Shown here piece after piece: positions 10,946 through 21,810 of a stretch of 64,000 nt of DNA. Source of the DNA: Shiraia sp. slf14 (Eukaryota; Ascomycota; Dothideomycetes; Pleosporales; Shiraiaceae); the NCBI GenBank assembly GCA_000498155.1, contig AXZN01000017.1, positions 124,001 to 188,000 on the forward strand. The letters are read 5' to 3'. The number at the start of each line of letters is the position of its first letter. Position 1 is the stretch's first letter. Both the position numbers and the translations under genes were made by a program. The notes beneath the pieces were generated by a model that was not told where the DNA came from, searched no databases, and saw only the letters and a program-made list of their open reading frames with translations.

Positions 10946-11878
10946 ATGAAGACTTCCGTGTTTGCTCTCGCCCTTGCTGGCTCGGCCTCTGCCCATACAA
11001 CCGTTTGGAACATCCTCGTCAACGGAAAAGACCAAGGTGTTGGTAACAAGCAGGGCGGATACATCGATTCGCCACCTAACAACAACCCTGTCCTCGATGT
11101 TACTTCCAAAGCTATCGAGTGCAACGTCCCCGGCGTCAAGGCAGCAAAGTCTGTTGCTGTTAACGGCGGCGATGAGATCACTTTTGAGTGGCACCACGAC
11201 AGCAACTCAGCCAGCGACGACATCATCGCCTCGTCCCATAAGGGTCCCATTATGGTCTATGCTTCCAAGGCCGGCTCCTCGCTTTCTTGGACTAAGCTGT
11301 GGGAAGATGGCATCAGCGGAAAGACATCTGCTGTCGATAAGTTGCTCGCTGGAACTTACACCGGCAAGAAGGGACAGCATAAGATGACTCTTCCCAAGTT
11401 GGCCCCAGGTGACTACATCCTTCGCCCCGAAATCCTCGCACTTCACGAGGGCAACCGCCAAGGTGGTGCTCAGTTCTACATGGAGTGTGTCCACGTTAAG
11501 GTTGGTGGTTCTGGAACTGTGCAACTTCCTGCTGGAGTATCATTCCCCGGTGCTTACAAGGCAACTGACCCTGGCATCCTTTTCAACATCTACGGCAGCT
11601 CGACAAGCTACACCATCCCTGGACCCAAAGTCTGGAGTGGAGCTAGTACTGCTTCATCCCCCGCAACTCCTGCCATTCCCGCCGAGGCTGCACCAGCAGC
11701 TTCCACTCTCGTCACTGTTGTTCAGCCTGTTGCTACTCCCGCATCTGGCTCTGGCTCTGGTACCGCCACTGCTCAGAAGTTCGCTCAGTGCGGTGGCCAG
11801 GGATACACCGGAGCTACTGCCTGTGCAAGCGGTACTACTTGCACCAAGCAGAACGACTATTACTCTCAGTGTATCTAA
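10946..11878 (+). CDS. AA9 lytic polysaccharide monooxygenase with CBM1
   Basis: A single-exon, 310-residue protein. The signal peptide ends at Ala16, leaving His17 as the N-terminal histidine of the copper histidine brace. The second brace histidine is H98 in ASSHKGPIMVY. H167 in LRPEILALH and Q176/Y178 in GGAQFYMEC complete the active site. A Ser/Ala/Pro/Thr-rich linker (about 215-272) leads to a C-terminal cellulose-binding CBM1 (about 275-310) with CGGQGY, CASGTTC and YYSQCI. By family it cleaves cellulose or other beta-glucans oxidatively, using a reductant and H2O2 or O2. The first CBM1 aromatic is Phe (KFAQCGG) where Trp or Tyr is common. The codon choice is C-ending and unlike the flanking genes, as in highly expressed secreted enzymes. 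Confidence 0.95.
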   Translation: MKTSVFALALAGSASAHTTVWNILVNGKDQGVGNKQGGYIDSPPNNNPVLDVTSKAIECNVPGVKAAKSVAVNGGDEITFEWHHDSNSASDDIIASSHKGPIMVYASKAGSSLSWTKLWEDGISGKTSAVDKLLAGTYTGKKGQHKMTLPKLAPGDYILRPEILALHEGNRQGGAQFYMECVHVKVGGSGTVQLPAGVSFPGAYKATDPGILFNIYGSSTSYTIPGPKVWSGASTASSPATPAIPAEAAPAASTLVTVVQPVATPASGSGSGTATAQKFAQCGGQGYTGATACASGTTCTKQNDYYSQCI

Positions 11879-12451
11879 ATGATGCCTCTTAGGGATAGGG
11901 GTAGAGACCGGTCGTTCCCTTCACTGCCTGTACGAAAATCAAGAGGGGGATTTAGGCCTGCAAGAGCTTCTGATAACAACCATGGCAATTTTCCATATAT
12001 TCATCTGTACATATTTTTCTAAACCACGAATGGCAATCGAACTAGTTTCGAATACATTAACTTCTTCACAAGGCTTGCTAGACAACATTATGCGAACCCC
12101 CCACACTAAACTAGCCCATGCTCCCACCTCTAATTGTGAGAATCAGCCAAGACGAATATGCATTCTTACGCCAACACACAATCATTGTAGAGGCACCACG
12201 TGCTTCGAACCACATGTAACCACGTGCCAGCTCCTTGCGCTGACTAAGCTCCCGCTTTGCTTCGGTTAGCGCCGTTTTGCCCCTGGACCCTTAGGTTCCG
12301 CGACGCAAGCGTTCCATTCCGAGCCTCGGGAACTAGTCACCAACTAAATCCAGATGACACTGAACCCTCAACACTTCACTCTCTCACTCTCACTCTCCAG
12401 CACTTCACTCACCTCTCTGCCAGACCTCATGAAAGCCCACCGCCCGCCATC
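11879..12451. other. Intergenic between LPMO and Mpv17-family gene
   Basis: LPMO 3' flank followed by the promoter of the next gene, with two CACGTG boxes and a CT-rich tract (CACTCTCTCACTCTCACTCTCC, about 12379-12400). No gene seen. Confidence 0.5.
12197..12226. promoter_or_regulatory. Pair of CACGTG E-boxes
   Basis: Perfect palindromes CACGTG sit at 12197-12202 and 12221-12226, with start points 24 bp apart, about 230-255 bp before the Mpv17-family start codon. CACGTG is the usual core site of bHLH factors. The assignment is by motif only. Confidence 0.4.
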
Positions 12452-13438
12452 ATGATACGTCCGCCTCCTTGCGCCTGGGCCCGCGTCGGTCTGAGGCGCA
12501 CTCCCGACTTTCAACCTCGGAACCCTTTTTCCGGCTCTTCTTCTTGCGCCCGCGCGTGCTTACGAACCTATTCGCCTTCCCACGTCACTCGCCGATACAA
12601 TGCGTCGAAAGCGCCCGTGGCCCAAAAGGCGCCTACTACTGCGAGCACGATTCCGGGACCGAGCTGGCTGTGGCTTGAACCCATCTACGAACCCTTCCGC
12701 GCATATGGTCGCGTGCAGCAACGGAAACCGTACATGACCCAGTTTATCTCCTCGCTGGTTATATATTTCGTGGGAGATCTTGTAGCGCAAAGTATTGCAA
12801 CGCCAGAGGCTGGTGCTGAGACTCTTGACGACGGAGAGGAAAAGGGATGGGTACAAGAATGGAGCGAGAATAGAGATTGGTACCGTACTGGACGAGCCTT
12901 GGTTATTGGAGGCTTGAGCTCGATTCCTTCGTACAAATGGTTTCTCTGGCTAGGAAATAATTTCAACTATGGGTCTAAGGCATTGTCGTTAACGACGAAG
13001 GTACGTTGCTGATTCTTAAAAAGTAATGTAGGTTGCATGAAAACCATACTAATTATTACACAGGTGGTTGTCAACCAAGCCCTCTTCACACCAATCTTCA
13101 ACTCATACTTCTTCGGTATGCAATGCTTACTATCCGGCGCAACTTTCCCCGAGATCATCGAGCGTATCAAGAACACCGTACCCACCAGCTGGATCAACAG
13201 CTGTAAATTATGGCCCATCGTTACAGCATTCAGTTTCACATACATTCCCATACAATACAGGAGCATATTCGGCGGCGTCATTGCCATTGGTTGGCAGACA
13301 TATTTGAGCTTGCTGAATCAGCGGGCAGCGGCAGAAGAGGAGGTAGAACATGGCGCGCATGTTAAGGAGCCTGAGCGTGTGGAGGTAGAAGAGAGGGAGC
13401 AGCAGTATGAGCGCAGACAGCAGAAGTGCGCAGCTTGA
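12452..13438 (+). CDS. Mpv17/PMP22-family membrane protein
   Basis: Two exons (12452-13000 and 13064-13438) encode 307 residues. The conserved Mpv17 core is seen in order: YxxxxQRKPYMTQFISSLVIYFVGDLVAQ, then RDWYRTGRALVIGGLSSIPSYKWFLWLG, VVVNQALFTPIFNSYFFGMQ, and the C-terminal signature W.IVTAFSFTYIPIQYRSIFGGVIAIGWQTYLS. Members are four-helix channels of the mitochondrial inner or peroxisomal membrane (yeast Sym1, human MPV17). The Arg/Ser-rich N-terminal 75 residues could be a mitochondrial targeting sequence and make the protein longer than Sym1 (197 residues). I chose the ATG at 12452 as the start. The frame extends upstream to 12257, but that part is CT-rich leader. The C-terminus is highly charged and coiled-coil-like. 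Confidence 0.88.
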
Positions 13439-13707
13439 AAAACGGTGTGGAAGAGAAGAGAAGAGTAGAGGGATATTGCATTCAAGATTTGATACCAGGT
13501 CTCGGCGACCGCTTCTCCTTTGTTGCATTGCATGGGAGCTGGAAAACTCCATGGCTCGTTTGGTAGCATTATAGATGGGCGTTTAGATATAGACGGTATA
13601 CTCAGAGATACACTGGGTTTTTACACTTTTCAGTAGAGATTATAAGAATTTCGTTCTAAATTCAATATTCAACCTCACTGACCATCCTCGTGTTTGTCCA
13701 TACCATC

Positions 13708-14476
13708 TCACAATCTCTGATACACCACATTTCCCGTCCAATTCACCGCATTCTCCACCCTCCCCGGCTGAAAAAGCGTTGTGTACCTATGTTCTCCCAT
13801 TAGTCCCTATATCACATCGAGCACTGACACAAAGAGAACTTACAGATAGCACAAATATAACCCACCAGGCTCTCCAAACGGGTTCGGCATCTGCGCAAAC
13901 GAAAACGTTTGGCACTGCGATCCAGACACTACACGATGTACATCAGTATTGCTTCAGCAATATGTGGTAGAAGCAGGAGACAAACAATTACACATATTAT
14001 AGCAATTGTTGAAATACTCATCCGGCGCCGGGCCAGGATCACTCCTGATCCCCAGCGCCTGGGAGAAAATCGTGTAATTAGTGTTATCAGTTGGGCCGTA
14101 GACTTTCGTTAGAGCACCTGTCTGTTATTGCATATCGTTAGCTGATTAGTGCTTGATTGGTGAATGCATGTCGACGGATGGAAATGGGCTTTTGGCGTAC
14201 GGCAAGACAGCTACATGCGCTTGATACGCGTGTAGGGTTACTCGAGCAGGCACTGGCCCATGTGGGCGTTGGCGCGGTGGGGTCGCTGGTGTAGGTTGAG
14301 CAGAAGGATACGGCAGAGACGATATTGCCGCGGAAACCGCGAAGGCAGTTGTCAGATGAGCAGGCTCGCTTTCCGAGGTGTTGGAGCTCGGGGGCTGGGG
14401 TAGGCATTGGGTTTGCGAGAATGGAGGGGAGGAGGGATGCGGTCAGGCAGATGGCTGTTTTGAGTGAGAAGTGCAT
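13708..14476 (-). CDS. Secreted cysteine-containing protein, unknown
   Basis: Four exons (14476-14201, 14121-13992, 13928-13844, 13786-13708) join to 189 residues, with introns of 79, 63 and 57 nt. A signal peptide is clear (MHFSLKTAICLTASLLPSILA). The mature part starts with a possible KR processing site (HLGKRACSSDNCLRGFRGN), then FCSTYT, a WASACSSNP region and ACSCLA. The later exons give NCYNM, SQCQTFSFAQMPNPFGEPGGLYLCYLY and a short tail. The pattern of paired cysteines and the GLYLCYLY end resembles secreted fungal proteins of unknown function, some with PAN/apple-like folds. No enzyme motif is present. The gene would be missed if only long frames were considered, because exons 2-4 are short. 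Confidence 0.62.
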
Positions 14477-15207
14477 CTTGGAAGAGTTGATTATTGATGT
14501 CAATGTTGTGAAACGATGGACTCGAATGCATAGCAATGGACAAGGCGGCTGATATTTATATATTGATTGATTTCTGCTGCACTACCGCCGACAAGCGTCG
14601 TATCTGCAGGCCGTCAATACTAGTAGCTAGAATAAACAGTACATGTAGTCAGCTGGCGACAGTACCGCGAGCAGTCTAGATTGATGCAGATTGACATGGT
14701 TTGAAGAGGCTTGCCGATAGGATGCAAACATCCTAGAGAATGGCCAACGTTGGCCTGTGTGTATGTCACAGTGGGCCTATGGTATTCTCGAATAGAAGGG
14801 TGTTAACTTGCGCCTAGAACAGCTACAGGTAAGCGTGAATGCAAGCCAATAAGTCGAATGCATATGGAAAGCGACCCGGGCCGGAGCTTACGCTGGCCTG
14901 AAAGTTTCTAGTGCTCAGCTTCACCAACTCGATCTCATGGGATTGAGCACCGATTTCATCCTTCACATACGAACAAAAGTCTCGTCGCCGCGCCAGGATA
15001 AGCACTAGCACCATGTGGGTCCTTGGTAGCGAACTGTTGTCGCTTGATTGATTCCGCAAGGAAGATGTCAAGTTGAAGCCCTGCTGAGTGCGATGCTGAA
15101 CGGAGGCTCTACTGTTCCGCGGCTGTGTTCAGAAGCCCAGATTCAAGTCCAAAATGTGGAGAAGGTGGCTGTCTGGGAAAATCAGGTGGAAGTCGTCTCA
15201 GTGGCAC
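14477..15207. other. Intergenic
   Basis: Promoter of the secreted protein gene and 3' flank of the VPS51 gene. The minus-strand frame at 14823-15071 has no recognisable feature. Nothing else was seen. Confidence 0.5.
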
Positions 15208-16059
15208 TCAATCAGAGCCGTCCACCTCTTCCATGATGCGTTCGCATTGCGCTCTGAGTTCTGCGACGCCGGAGACATTTTCCCACCGACCGAGGATCTT
15301 GCTAATCTCATCCCACTCTCTCTCTGCCTCCTCATCTTGCTGTTGGTCAATCATTTCTTGTAGACGGCGTGGCGTATCCAAGACCCAGCGAACAGTCTCC
15401 TTTTGCTTTTGTCTCTTTTCTGCAGCTGCCTTTTCAGCCGTATCTTCCTGAACAAGTACGCTAATCCCAAGAGCATCCGGCTTTGCTTGATGATTCTGCA
15501 TAGAAGATGAAAGAGTAGCGGCAGTCTCCGCAATATGGGATATCGCAGGTCCAAGTGTATGCGTTGTTGGTGCTAGAGGGTCCATGTTGCCTCGCATCCG
15601 TCTGATGGTGCTGGTTGCTGAAAGCAACTTAGAATAGTTGTCGTAGACGAGCGATTTCCGGTCGCTATCGAGGTTTCGTATCTCTAGAGGGTACATATGA
15701 GCCAGCTATTAGCTTGATCAAGGAGGTTTCTTACGAGATATAAGGTCGGCTTCGACCTTCAGTACGCCCTTCAAGCCTTCCTTTGCCAGCAAGTTGTCTA
15801 TATAGGCCTCCGCGTTGAAGTCGGCAGTATCCAGCTCAGTCAGAGTCTCTTCTTCATCGGGCTCTAATTCTGTACGGCTTGACTCCTCTGATATCTTGCC
15901 ATCTGCATCTTTGGGGGCATTCTTGAGGCCATAGTAGTCGCGTAGTGCCGCGCGGTTGCGGCGAGTGACGGAGGGAGCTCTCGCGCTGTCGAAAGAATTG
16001 CGAGTCGATGAGGGACTTCGAACTGAGACACTGGCCCGAGGTGAAGCGATCGTTGACAT
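15208..16059 (-). CDS. VPS51: Vps51, GARP tethering complex subunit
   Basis: Two exons (16059-15735 and 15683-15208; 51-nt intron) give 266 residues. The Vps51 signature spans the junction: DFNAEAYIDNLLAKEGLKGVLKVEADLIS, then the QIRNLDSDRKSLVYDNYSKLLSATSTIRRMRGNM block that marks the Vps51/Vps67 family. The rest is helical and rich in Gln/Glu, as expected of a coiled-coil tether. In the GARP complex (Vps51-54) it acts at the trans-Golgi in fusion of endosome-derived vesicles. The Ser/Arg-rich N-terminal 40 residues are probably disordered. The gene shares a 215-bp divergent promoter with RMI1. Confidence 0.88.
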
Positions 16060-16274
16060 GACTAATCGTTATATTGGGAGGTTTTTTCTGGGCTTGGGTG
16101 TTGGGTGAGGGAGGATGATGTCGGATGTTGGGCGCATTCAGGTGGTGACTTCCAAATGAAGCCGAGGCCACTTTTTGGAAAGAGCTACCCACGTCATTTG
16201 CACACGCGACGCGTCTGCCACAAACTCTTGTTTCGCCTACATATTAGCCAAAGCACGACTGAACAATCAATACA

Positions 16275-16964
16275 ATGGCTGTTAATATCACAGCTGAATT
16301 AACGCAGCACCTTAATGCTAGACATTTGTATCCTACAGCTGCATGGCTACAGAGCTTCCTATCCACCACTCGCCCAAACACGCCATTACCTGCTTTGAAG
16401 CAGACTGCAGGCTTCCGTCTATTGGCAACCGATATCACAACTTCTTTGAAACAACCTGCAGCTACAGTTTTCCCTACAGACATACTTACAGCCACTATCC
16501 AATCCCGCACTGTCAATGGGCCAGTCCTGTGTCAGATTCTGGACATTGAAGATATCGGCCAATCACGATGGTCGCAAGTCGAAGCAATCGAAGCCAACGA
16601 GCGAGGAGAGACCACTAAGGGCAGAGAGGTTATTCGTGTCGTCGAACAAGCAAATGACGATTCTGGAGCGAACGCCCCTACTTTGAAAAGTCGAGGACCG
16701 TTCAAATTACTTCTACAGGATGCAAATGGTGTAAAGGTGTATGCATTTGATCTTACAGGTATCGATGGCCTGAATACAAATACGGCCATGGGAGCCAAGT
16801 TACTCCTCAAAAATGTTGAGGTGCGACGAGCTGTATTGATGCTTCAACCTGGCAATGTCCAGATACTCGGGGGGAAATTGGACGCCCTCGACAAAGCGTG
16901 GAAAGAGAGCAGGAAAGATAGGCTGATGAAGGCAGCAAAGATCAATGAAAGAAACACAACCTGA
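16275..16964 (+). CDS. RMI1: Rmi1-like RecQ-mediated genome instability protein
   Basis: A single-exon protein of 229 residues. An N-terminal helical part (LTQHLNARHLYPTAAWLQSFL) precedes an OB-fold region with the family hallmarks GPVLCQILDIEDIGQSRWSQVEAIEA, FKLLLQDANGVKVYAFDL and MGAKLLLKNVEVRRAVLMLQPGNVQILGGKLDALDKAW. Rmi1 forms the Sgs1/BLM-Top3-Rmi1 complex that dissolves double Holliday junctions. The length matches the yeast protein (about 240 residues). The gene is divergent from VPS51. Confidence 0.87.
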   Translation: MAVNITAELTQHLNARHLYPTAAWLQSFLSTTRPNTPLPALKQTAGFRLLATDITTSLKQPAATVFPTDILTATIQSRTVNGPVLCQILDIEDIGQSRWSQVEAIEANERGETTKGREVIRVVEQANDDSGANAPTLKSRGPFKLLLQDANGVKVYAFDLTGIDGLNTNTAMGAKLLLKNVEVRRAVLMLQPGNVQILGGKLDALDKAWKESRKDRLMKAAKINERNTT

Positions 16965-17189
16965 GAGTGTATCTTTATATCGAGTCTTTCTATTCTGTCG
17001 AACCTCATGTTATGGCGACTCATGATGATCTGCAGTCCAAGACCAGTTTCGCTTTCCCTAGTCACTCGCTTCTGCACCATTGGGCCGCGAACTTGGCAGT
17101 CAGCTGGCAATCTACTTCGTAAACATGCAGGATCGGACAGAGTCACTCACTCATCAGTCTTTGGCGTATTGATTTCGAGCGAACTGGAG

Positions 17190-19484
17190 ATGCTTTGCGA
17201 TATCTGCGAAAGTGTTATACGAGACAGGGCCAACTTGATCACGGACCAACCTGGTGACGATGGACCCATGGTCCTTTGTGCACATCATCGCACAAGTAAG
17301 ACTTTAGAGCAATCTGCAGCGCAATGTTGCTATATCTGCTCAAATTTCTGGAATCAATTATCTTTTATCGAACAAGAAGCTTTGCGTACGGAAGAAGCAA
17401 GAGTAGCACTCGCTAGAGTTGATATCCAAAATGCGGAAGCAAAGGAGGAAGACTTATTCGAATGGCTCACATTCACAATGTTGCAAAAGGGCGACCTTGT
17501 TGGTGATGACTTTTCTCTGATCTTGACCTTCAGTGGTGATGGTATCGACTGGAAACGGGTAAGTTCAAGGGATCAAATTGCCCTCGGTATTTACGTCCTT
17601 CGAATTTCTGGCAGTAAGTATACCTTTTCCTTGAACAAAAGAAATCAGCAGTTTGATCATAATGGCTCTCTGAAGAAAGAAATTTTCTCTTTGCATTCAC
17701 AATAATCGAACTGACCTGGGGGATTCCGTAGACGATGAACCAATGCATCCAATGCCTGAGGGTTGCACCACAGAATCTGATCAGGCATGGTCGCTAGCGA
17801 CAGGCTGGCTAGAAAAGTGTCTCAGTTCACATGTGAATTGTAACCAAAGTTTCGATGAGCCAATCTATTACCCTACGCGACTCCTCGACCTAGGACCTCA
17901 CCCGGAAAATACCTCTACCTTACGACTGATAAAATCCGTAGCAAGTCGGCTTTTTGGACCCTACTGCACACTAAGCCATTGCTGGGGAAAGGTCCACCTG
18001 ATTCAGCTAAACCGTGACACTGCGGCTTCCTTGTATTCAGGCGTAATGGTAGACCAGCTGCCAAAAACCTTTCAAGAAGCAGTTGAAGTAACGCGAAGGC
18101 TTGGAGTACGCTACTTATGGATTGATTCACTCTGCATCATCCAAGATGATCATTTAGATTGGCTCCATGAAGCACAGCAAATGCATAAAGTCTACTCACA
18201 TTCGTACTGTAACATCTCAGCATCAGCATCATCAGACAGCAGCCAAGGACTCTTTCGGGCTCGTAAATCGGACTCGCTGACTCCTCCACGAACCCGAGTC
18301 TATGTCAACGGTCTCGATCCTGATAGAGACTTCATTCTTTGTGATATTTACGACTACCATTTTTGGACCCACAGCGTTTCACGTTGTACTATAAACAAGC
18401 GGGCCTGGGTATAGACCTCCGTTGCCACGCAACACTGTATTGTATGTTAATTGTGATATCAGGTCACCCAAGAAAGACTTCTCTCCCCACGAGTCTTGCA
18501 TTTCGGAAAAGACCAGCTCTTTTGGGAGTGCCGAGATCATGACGCTTGCGAGGTGTATCCAGAGGGATTACCGTTGATATACCAGGCTCAACTCTACACA
18601 AAGTTCAAAGCCCTAGATCCTGACAGCTATACCGAGAAGATGGCTAAGCTGGGTCGACACGTTGACCAGGAACGGAAAACTACCATGTGTGGGATGTGAT
18701 AGTGGAATCATATTCCAAGACTCTGCTCACAATGCCGGGTGACAAATTGATCGCATTGTCTGGAATTGCCAAACGCATGATGTCAGCAATGAATGATGAA
18801 TATATTGCTGGTATGTGGCGAAAGTACCTAGAAAGCGCGTTGCTGTGGCATGTATCTCATATGGAAGCCATTGACGGATCACCATCTTCTCGTCCTTTAC
18901 CATACCGCGCGCCAACCTGGGCCTGGGCATCGATAGATGGTGTTATTTCAACCGTGATTATAACTGGGCAAGACCTTACGATCAAGGTCTGTGATGTACA
19001 CCTCGACCATGCAACAGATGACCCGACTAGTATTGTCAAGGGTGGTTGGCTTGACCTTCGTGGCGCTTTGAAGCGATTCAATTTGCTGAAGATGAACTAT
19101 GGTCCATTCGAACGGTGGTACATGACAATTGATGGTATTCCTGTGGGCCCACAAGGCGAGGGTCTGGACGAGGAGGACAGGTTGGGCCCGATCGTGAATT
19201 TAGACGTTCATCCACTCAGCGACAACGAATTTGCAAATGACAACTCCGAGGGAAAGCTATTTTTCATGGTCGGTAACACGCCAACTGAAGAACGTACGTA
19301 TCTTTCGGTACTGCTGCTACGTCTTGTGGATACCGAGAGGACACTGTTTGAACGAATTGGACTGGCTACCTGTGGGCCAAAAGATGGACAGGAGATGCTC
19401 TTGTCCGATTTAAGCGAGGAAGTCAAGAAGAGCTTGCCATGTTTGAAGTATGAGAACGGGCTACATACCATTCGTATAATTTGA
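17190..19484 (+). CDS. HET-domain protein, apparently frameshifted
   Basis: Exons 17190-17613, 17732-18408 and 18463 onward. The N-terminus MLCDICESV...CCYICSNFW is typical of HET proteins. The HET domain in exon 2 has the marks YCTLSHCWG, LPKTFQEAVEVTRRLGVRYLWIDSLCIIQDD and YCNISASASSDSSQGLF, then NKRAW|VTQERLLSPRVLHFGKDQLFWEC. The exon-3 frame runs to TGA at 18697-18699, while the conserved continuation (VIVESYSKTLLTMPGDKLIALSGIA and about 260 more residues) lies in another frame open only after TGA 18663-18665. No donor of the right phase allows a normal-length intron, so one indel between about 18666 and 18696 is the simplest reading. HET proteins trigger cell death on fusion of unlike hyphae. 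Either this copy is inactive or the base call is wrong. Confidence 0.8.
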
Positions 19485-20473
19485 AGTTGGTGTCAGGGTT
19501 CCCCTCTTTCACGTCGCGCGGCGTTTTACAGGCAATGATATGCAGGCCTTTGAGCACGAGGGGGTCATATTTGGGTACAGTAAGCCGCTGACGTAGGAAA
19601 ATCCTTTATTCAACGTTTCTGTATAAAATCGCGTCACGTTCGCAAGGAATTATACAGCCGAGAACAGATTAACATACATCCTACATATAAGTCATATCTC
19701 TCAAGATCATGTCCAGTACCGACCATAACCCAGTGCTTTAGTCCGAAGGTCAGCGCTTGTCGTCTTTCCTTTACAGCACAACTTTTTACGTTTGAAGGCA
19801 CATGATGATGTACAATCTTAACCAAATCACAGAAACTTTGTCACCGTCGATAACAGGATCTGATACATGCTCTGGTTTTACTACTTCTGAGCAATCTAAA
19901 CCATCGATAACGGGTATCATCAAGGAGGCGGTTAAGGCACCTTCTCATGAGAAACGAGAGAACGCACCAATCTCGACGGACAATGATGAGAAGGAAGCCG
20001 ATTGATTGGACGTGAAGTGTCGATTATAGTATCGGAAGACAAGGGATGGCCTAAACAGCTTTGATTGATATTTATCTTCGTTGGAGTTGGGTCTGTCGAT
20101 ATGCGAAGTTTCACGGCGAAATTGCGGGATGGAAATGTAACATTATGCAGCGTATGAACTAGCTGCTTCGGCTATGCGACATGTTAGTCTCCTAAATGCT
20201 AGTTCTACACTAAGAAGCTAATTCAAAGTTATAATATTCAGTTTGAATCAAAAGATGTACTGAAGTGAAGTCCTTCCCCGCGGCCTAAGGTCTGCTAGCG
20301 GATAAGGGTCCGACCTTCAGCCGCTTGGTCCCGCATTTTGCCCTTATCGATAAACCCATTTCACGCCCGCATCCGAGGGGTACGATCGAATCGGAACCGG
20401 TTGCGTCCGATATTTAACCTCAGTGCTGGATCTCAAAGTCTCAGCGATTGGGAAATAACTCAACACAAACACT
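19485..20473. other. Intergenic
   Basis: About 1 kb between the HET gene and quinolinate phosphoribosyltransferase. A 67-codon plus-strand frame at 19802-20005 (charged end NDEKEAD) could be a small gene or chance. Nothing else supports it. Confidence 0.45.
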
Positions 20474-21487
20474 ATGGCATCAATAGAAGGCGCTCCTGCT
20501 CACGGTTCGGTGGCACATTTGCTGCCCCAAACTTACAAGCGTTACATTGCGGAGTGGCTCGAGGAGGATACTCCAAGCTTCGACTATGGCGGCTTTGTGG
20601 TTGGCGAAGAGATATCGGAAGCAAAGCTTCTAGGAAAAAGTGAGGTGTGTCAATTCACTTCGCTATGTATTTTATCAAATACTGATTCACGACAGGGAAT
20701 AGTAGCTGGTGTACCTTTCTTCGATGAAGTTTTCAAGCAGTTAGATTGCACGTACGAAACCACTATGACTCTATGATGTGCCAGATTTTAACGTTTAAGC
20801 AGTGTCGAATGGCATGTCAAGGAAGGAACTGCTTTCCAGCCCATTACTCACTGTGCAACTGTCCGAGGACCCGTTCGCAAACTCCTTCTCGGCGAGCGTG
20901 TTGCTCTCAACACCCTAGCACGCTGCTCAGGCATAGCAACTAAGTCTAACCGATTACTGGTCCTTCTACGCAAAGCAGGCTACCCCAACATTCTCGCAGG
21001 CACGCGAAAGACTACTCCTGGATTCCGCCTTGTCGAGAAGTATGGCATGCTAGTTGGTGGTGTAGATGCTCATCGTGTTGACCTGTCCGCCATGACTATG
21101 TTGAAAGACAATCACATCGTCGCCGCAGGGAGCATCACTAACGCCGTCCGCGCAGCGAAATCAGCGGGAGGCTTTGCAATCAAGGTCGAAGTCGAGTGTC
21201 AGAGTTTCGAAGAAGCTGATGAAGCTATTGCTGCGGGCGCCGATATCGTGATGTTGGATAATTTCACCCCAGAAGGTGTCAAGGTTGCTGCTGCCCAGCT
21301 GAAAGAGAAATGGGGACGAGGCACGGGCGATAGGAAAGCTTTCTTGGTCGAAGTGAGTGGCGGGTTGACAGAGCATAATGTGGAGAAGTATGTGTGTGGA
21401 GATATTGATATTGTGAGTACGAGCAGTATACACCAAGGTGTACCGCATGTAGACTTCTCGTTGAAAATTGTGCCGAAGGCAAAATGA
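20474..21487 (+). CDS. BNA6: Quinolinate phosphoribosyltransferase
   Basis: Three exons (20474-20644, 20696-20751, 20803-21487) encode 303 residues, the normal length. The enzyme converts quinolinate and PRPP to nicotinate mononucleotide in de novo NAD synthesis from tryptophan. Visible motifs: VEWHVKEG and GERVALNTLARCSGIAT of the N-terminal domain; AGTRKTTPGFR; the catalytic-loop block GGVDAHRVDLSAMTMLKDNHI; KVEVECQSFEEADEAIAAGADIVMLDN; VEVSGG; and the phosphate-binding end DIVSTSSIHQGVPHVDFSLKI. All expected basic residues are present. It sits tail-to-tail with the MFS gene at the left border of the candidate cluster. It is most likely housekeeping, but I cannot exclude a link with that cluster. 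Confidence 0.93.
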
Positions 21488-21810
21488 AAAGTAGATAAGA
21501 ATATTGTATGAAGCTCACTTTTGATCATGGGCTTCATATCACCATAGCATTACTGGCCCTCCATTCAGTTTTAAAATTCCTCTCATCTGCCTTGCGATTA
21601 TGTACTCCTTCCCGTTTTAGTGTTTCATCAGGGTGTCATTCAATGAGACCCAGCTTCTTCGCTCCTTCGTAGATAAGGAGCACACGAGATGGGTTACTCA
21701 TCTTCAATGCATCTATAACTCGACATGTAGCGCTCAATGGGTTATCCTTATGGGTTCATCATCCTGAGATCTCAATTCATCAATACTCCGAGTGGCCGTG
21801 CTCCCTGTGC

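Noticed and set aside
19802..20005. 67-codon frame as a small gene
   Set aside because: Only a charged low-complexity tail; nothing beyond an open frame supports it.
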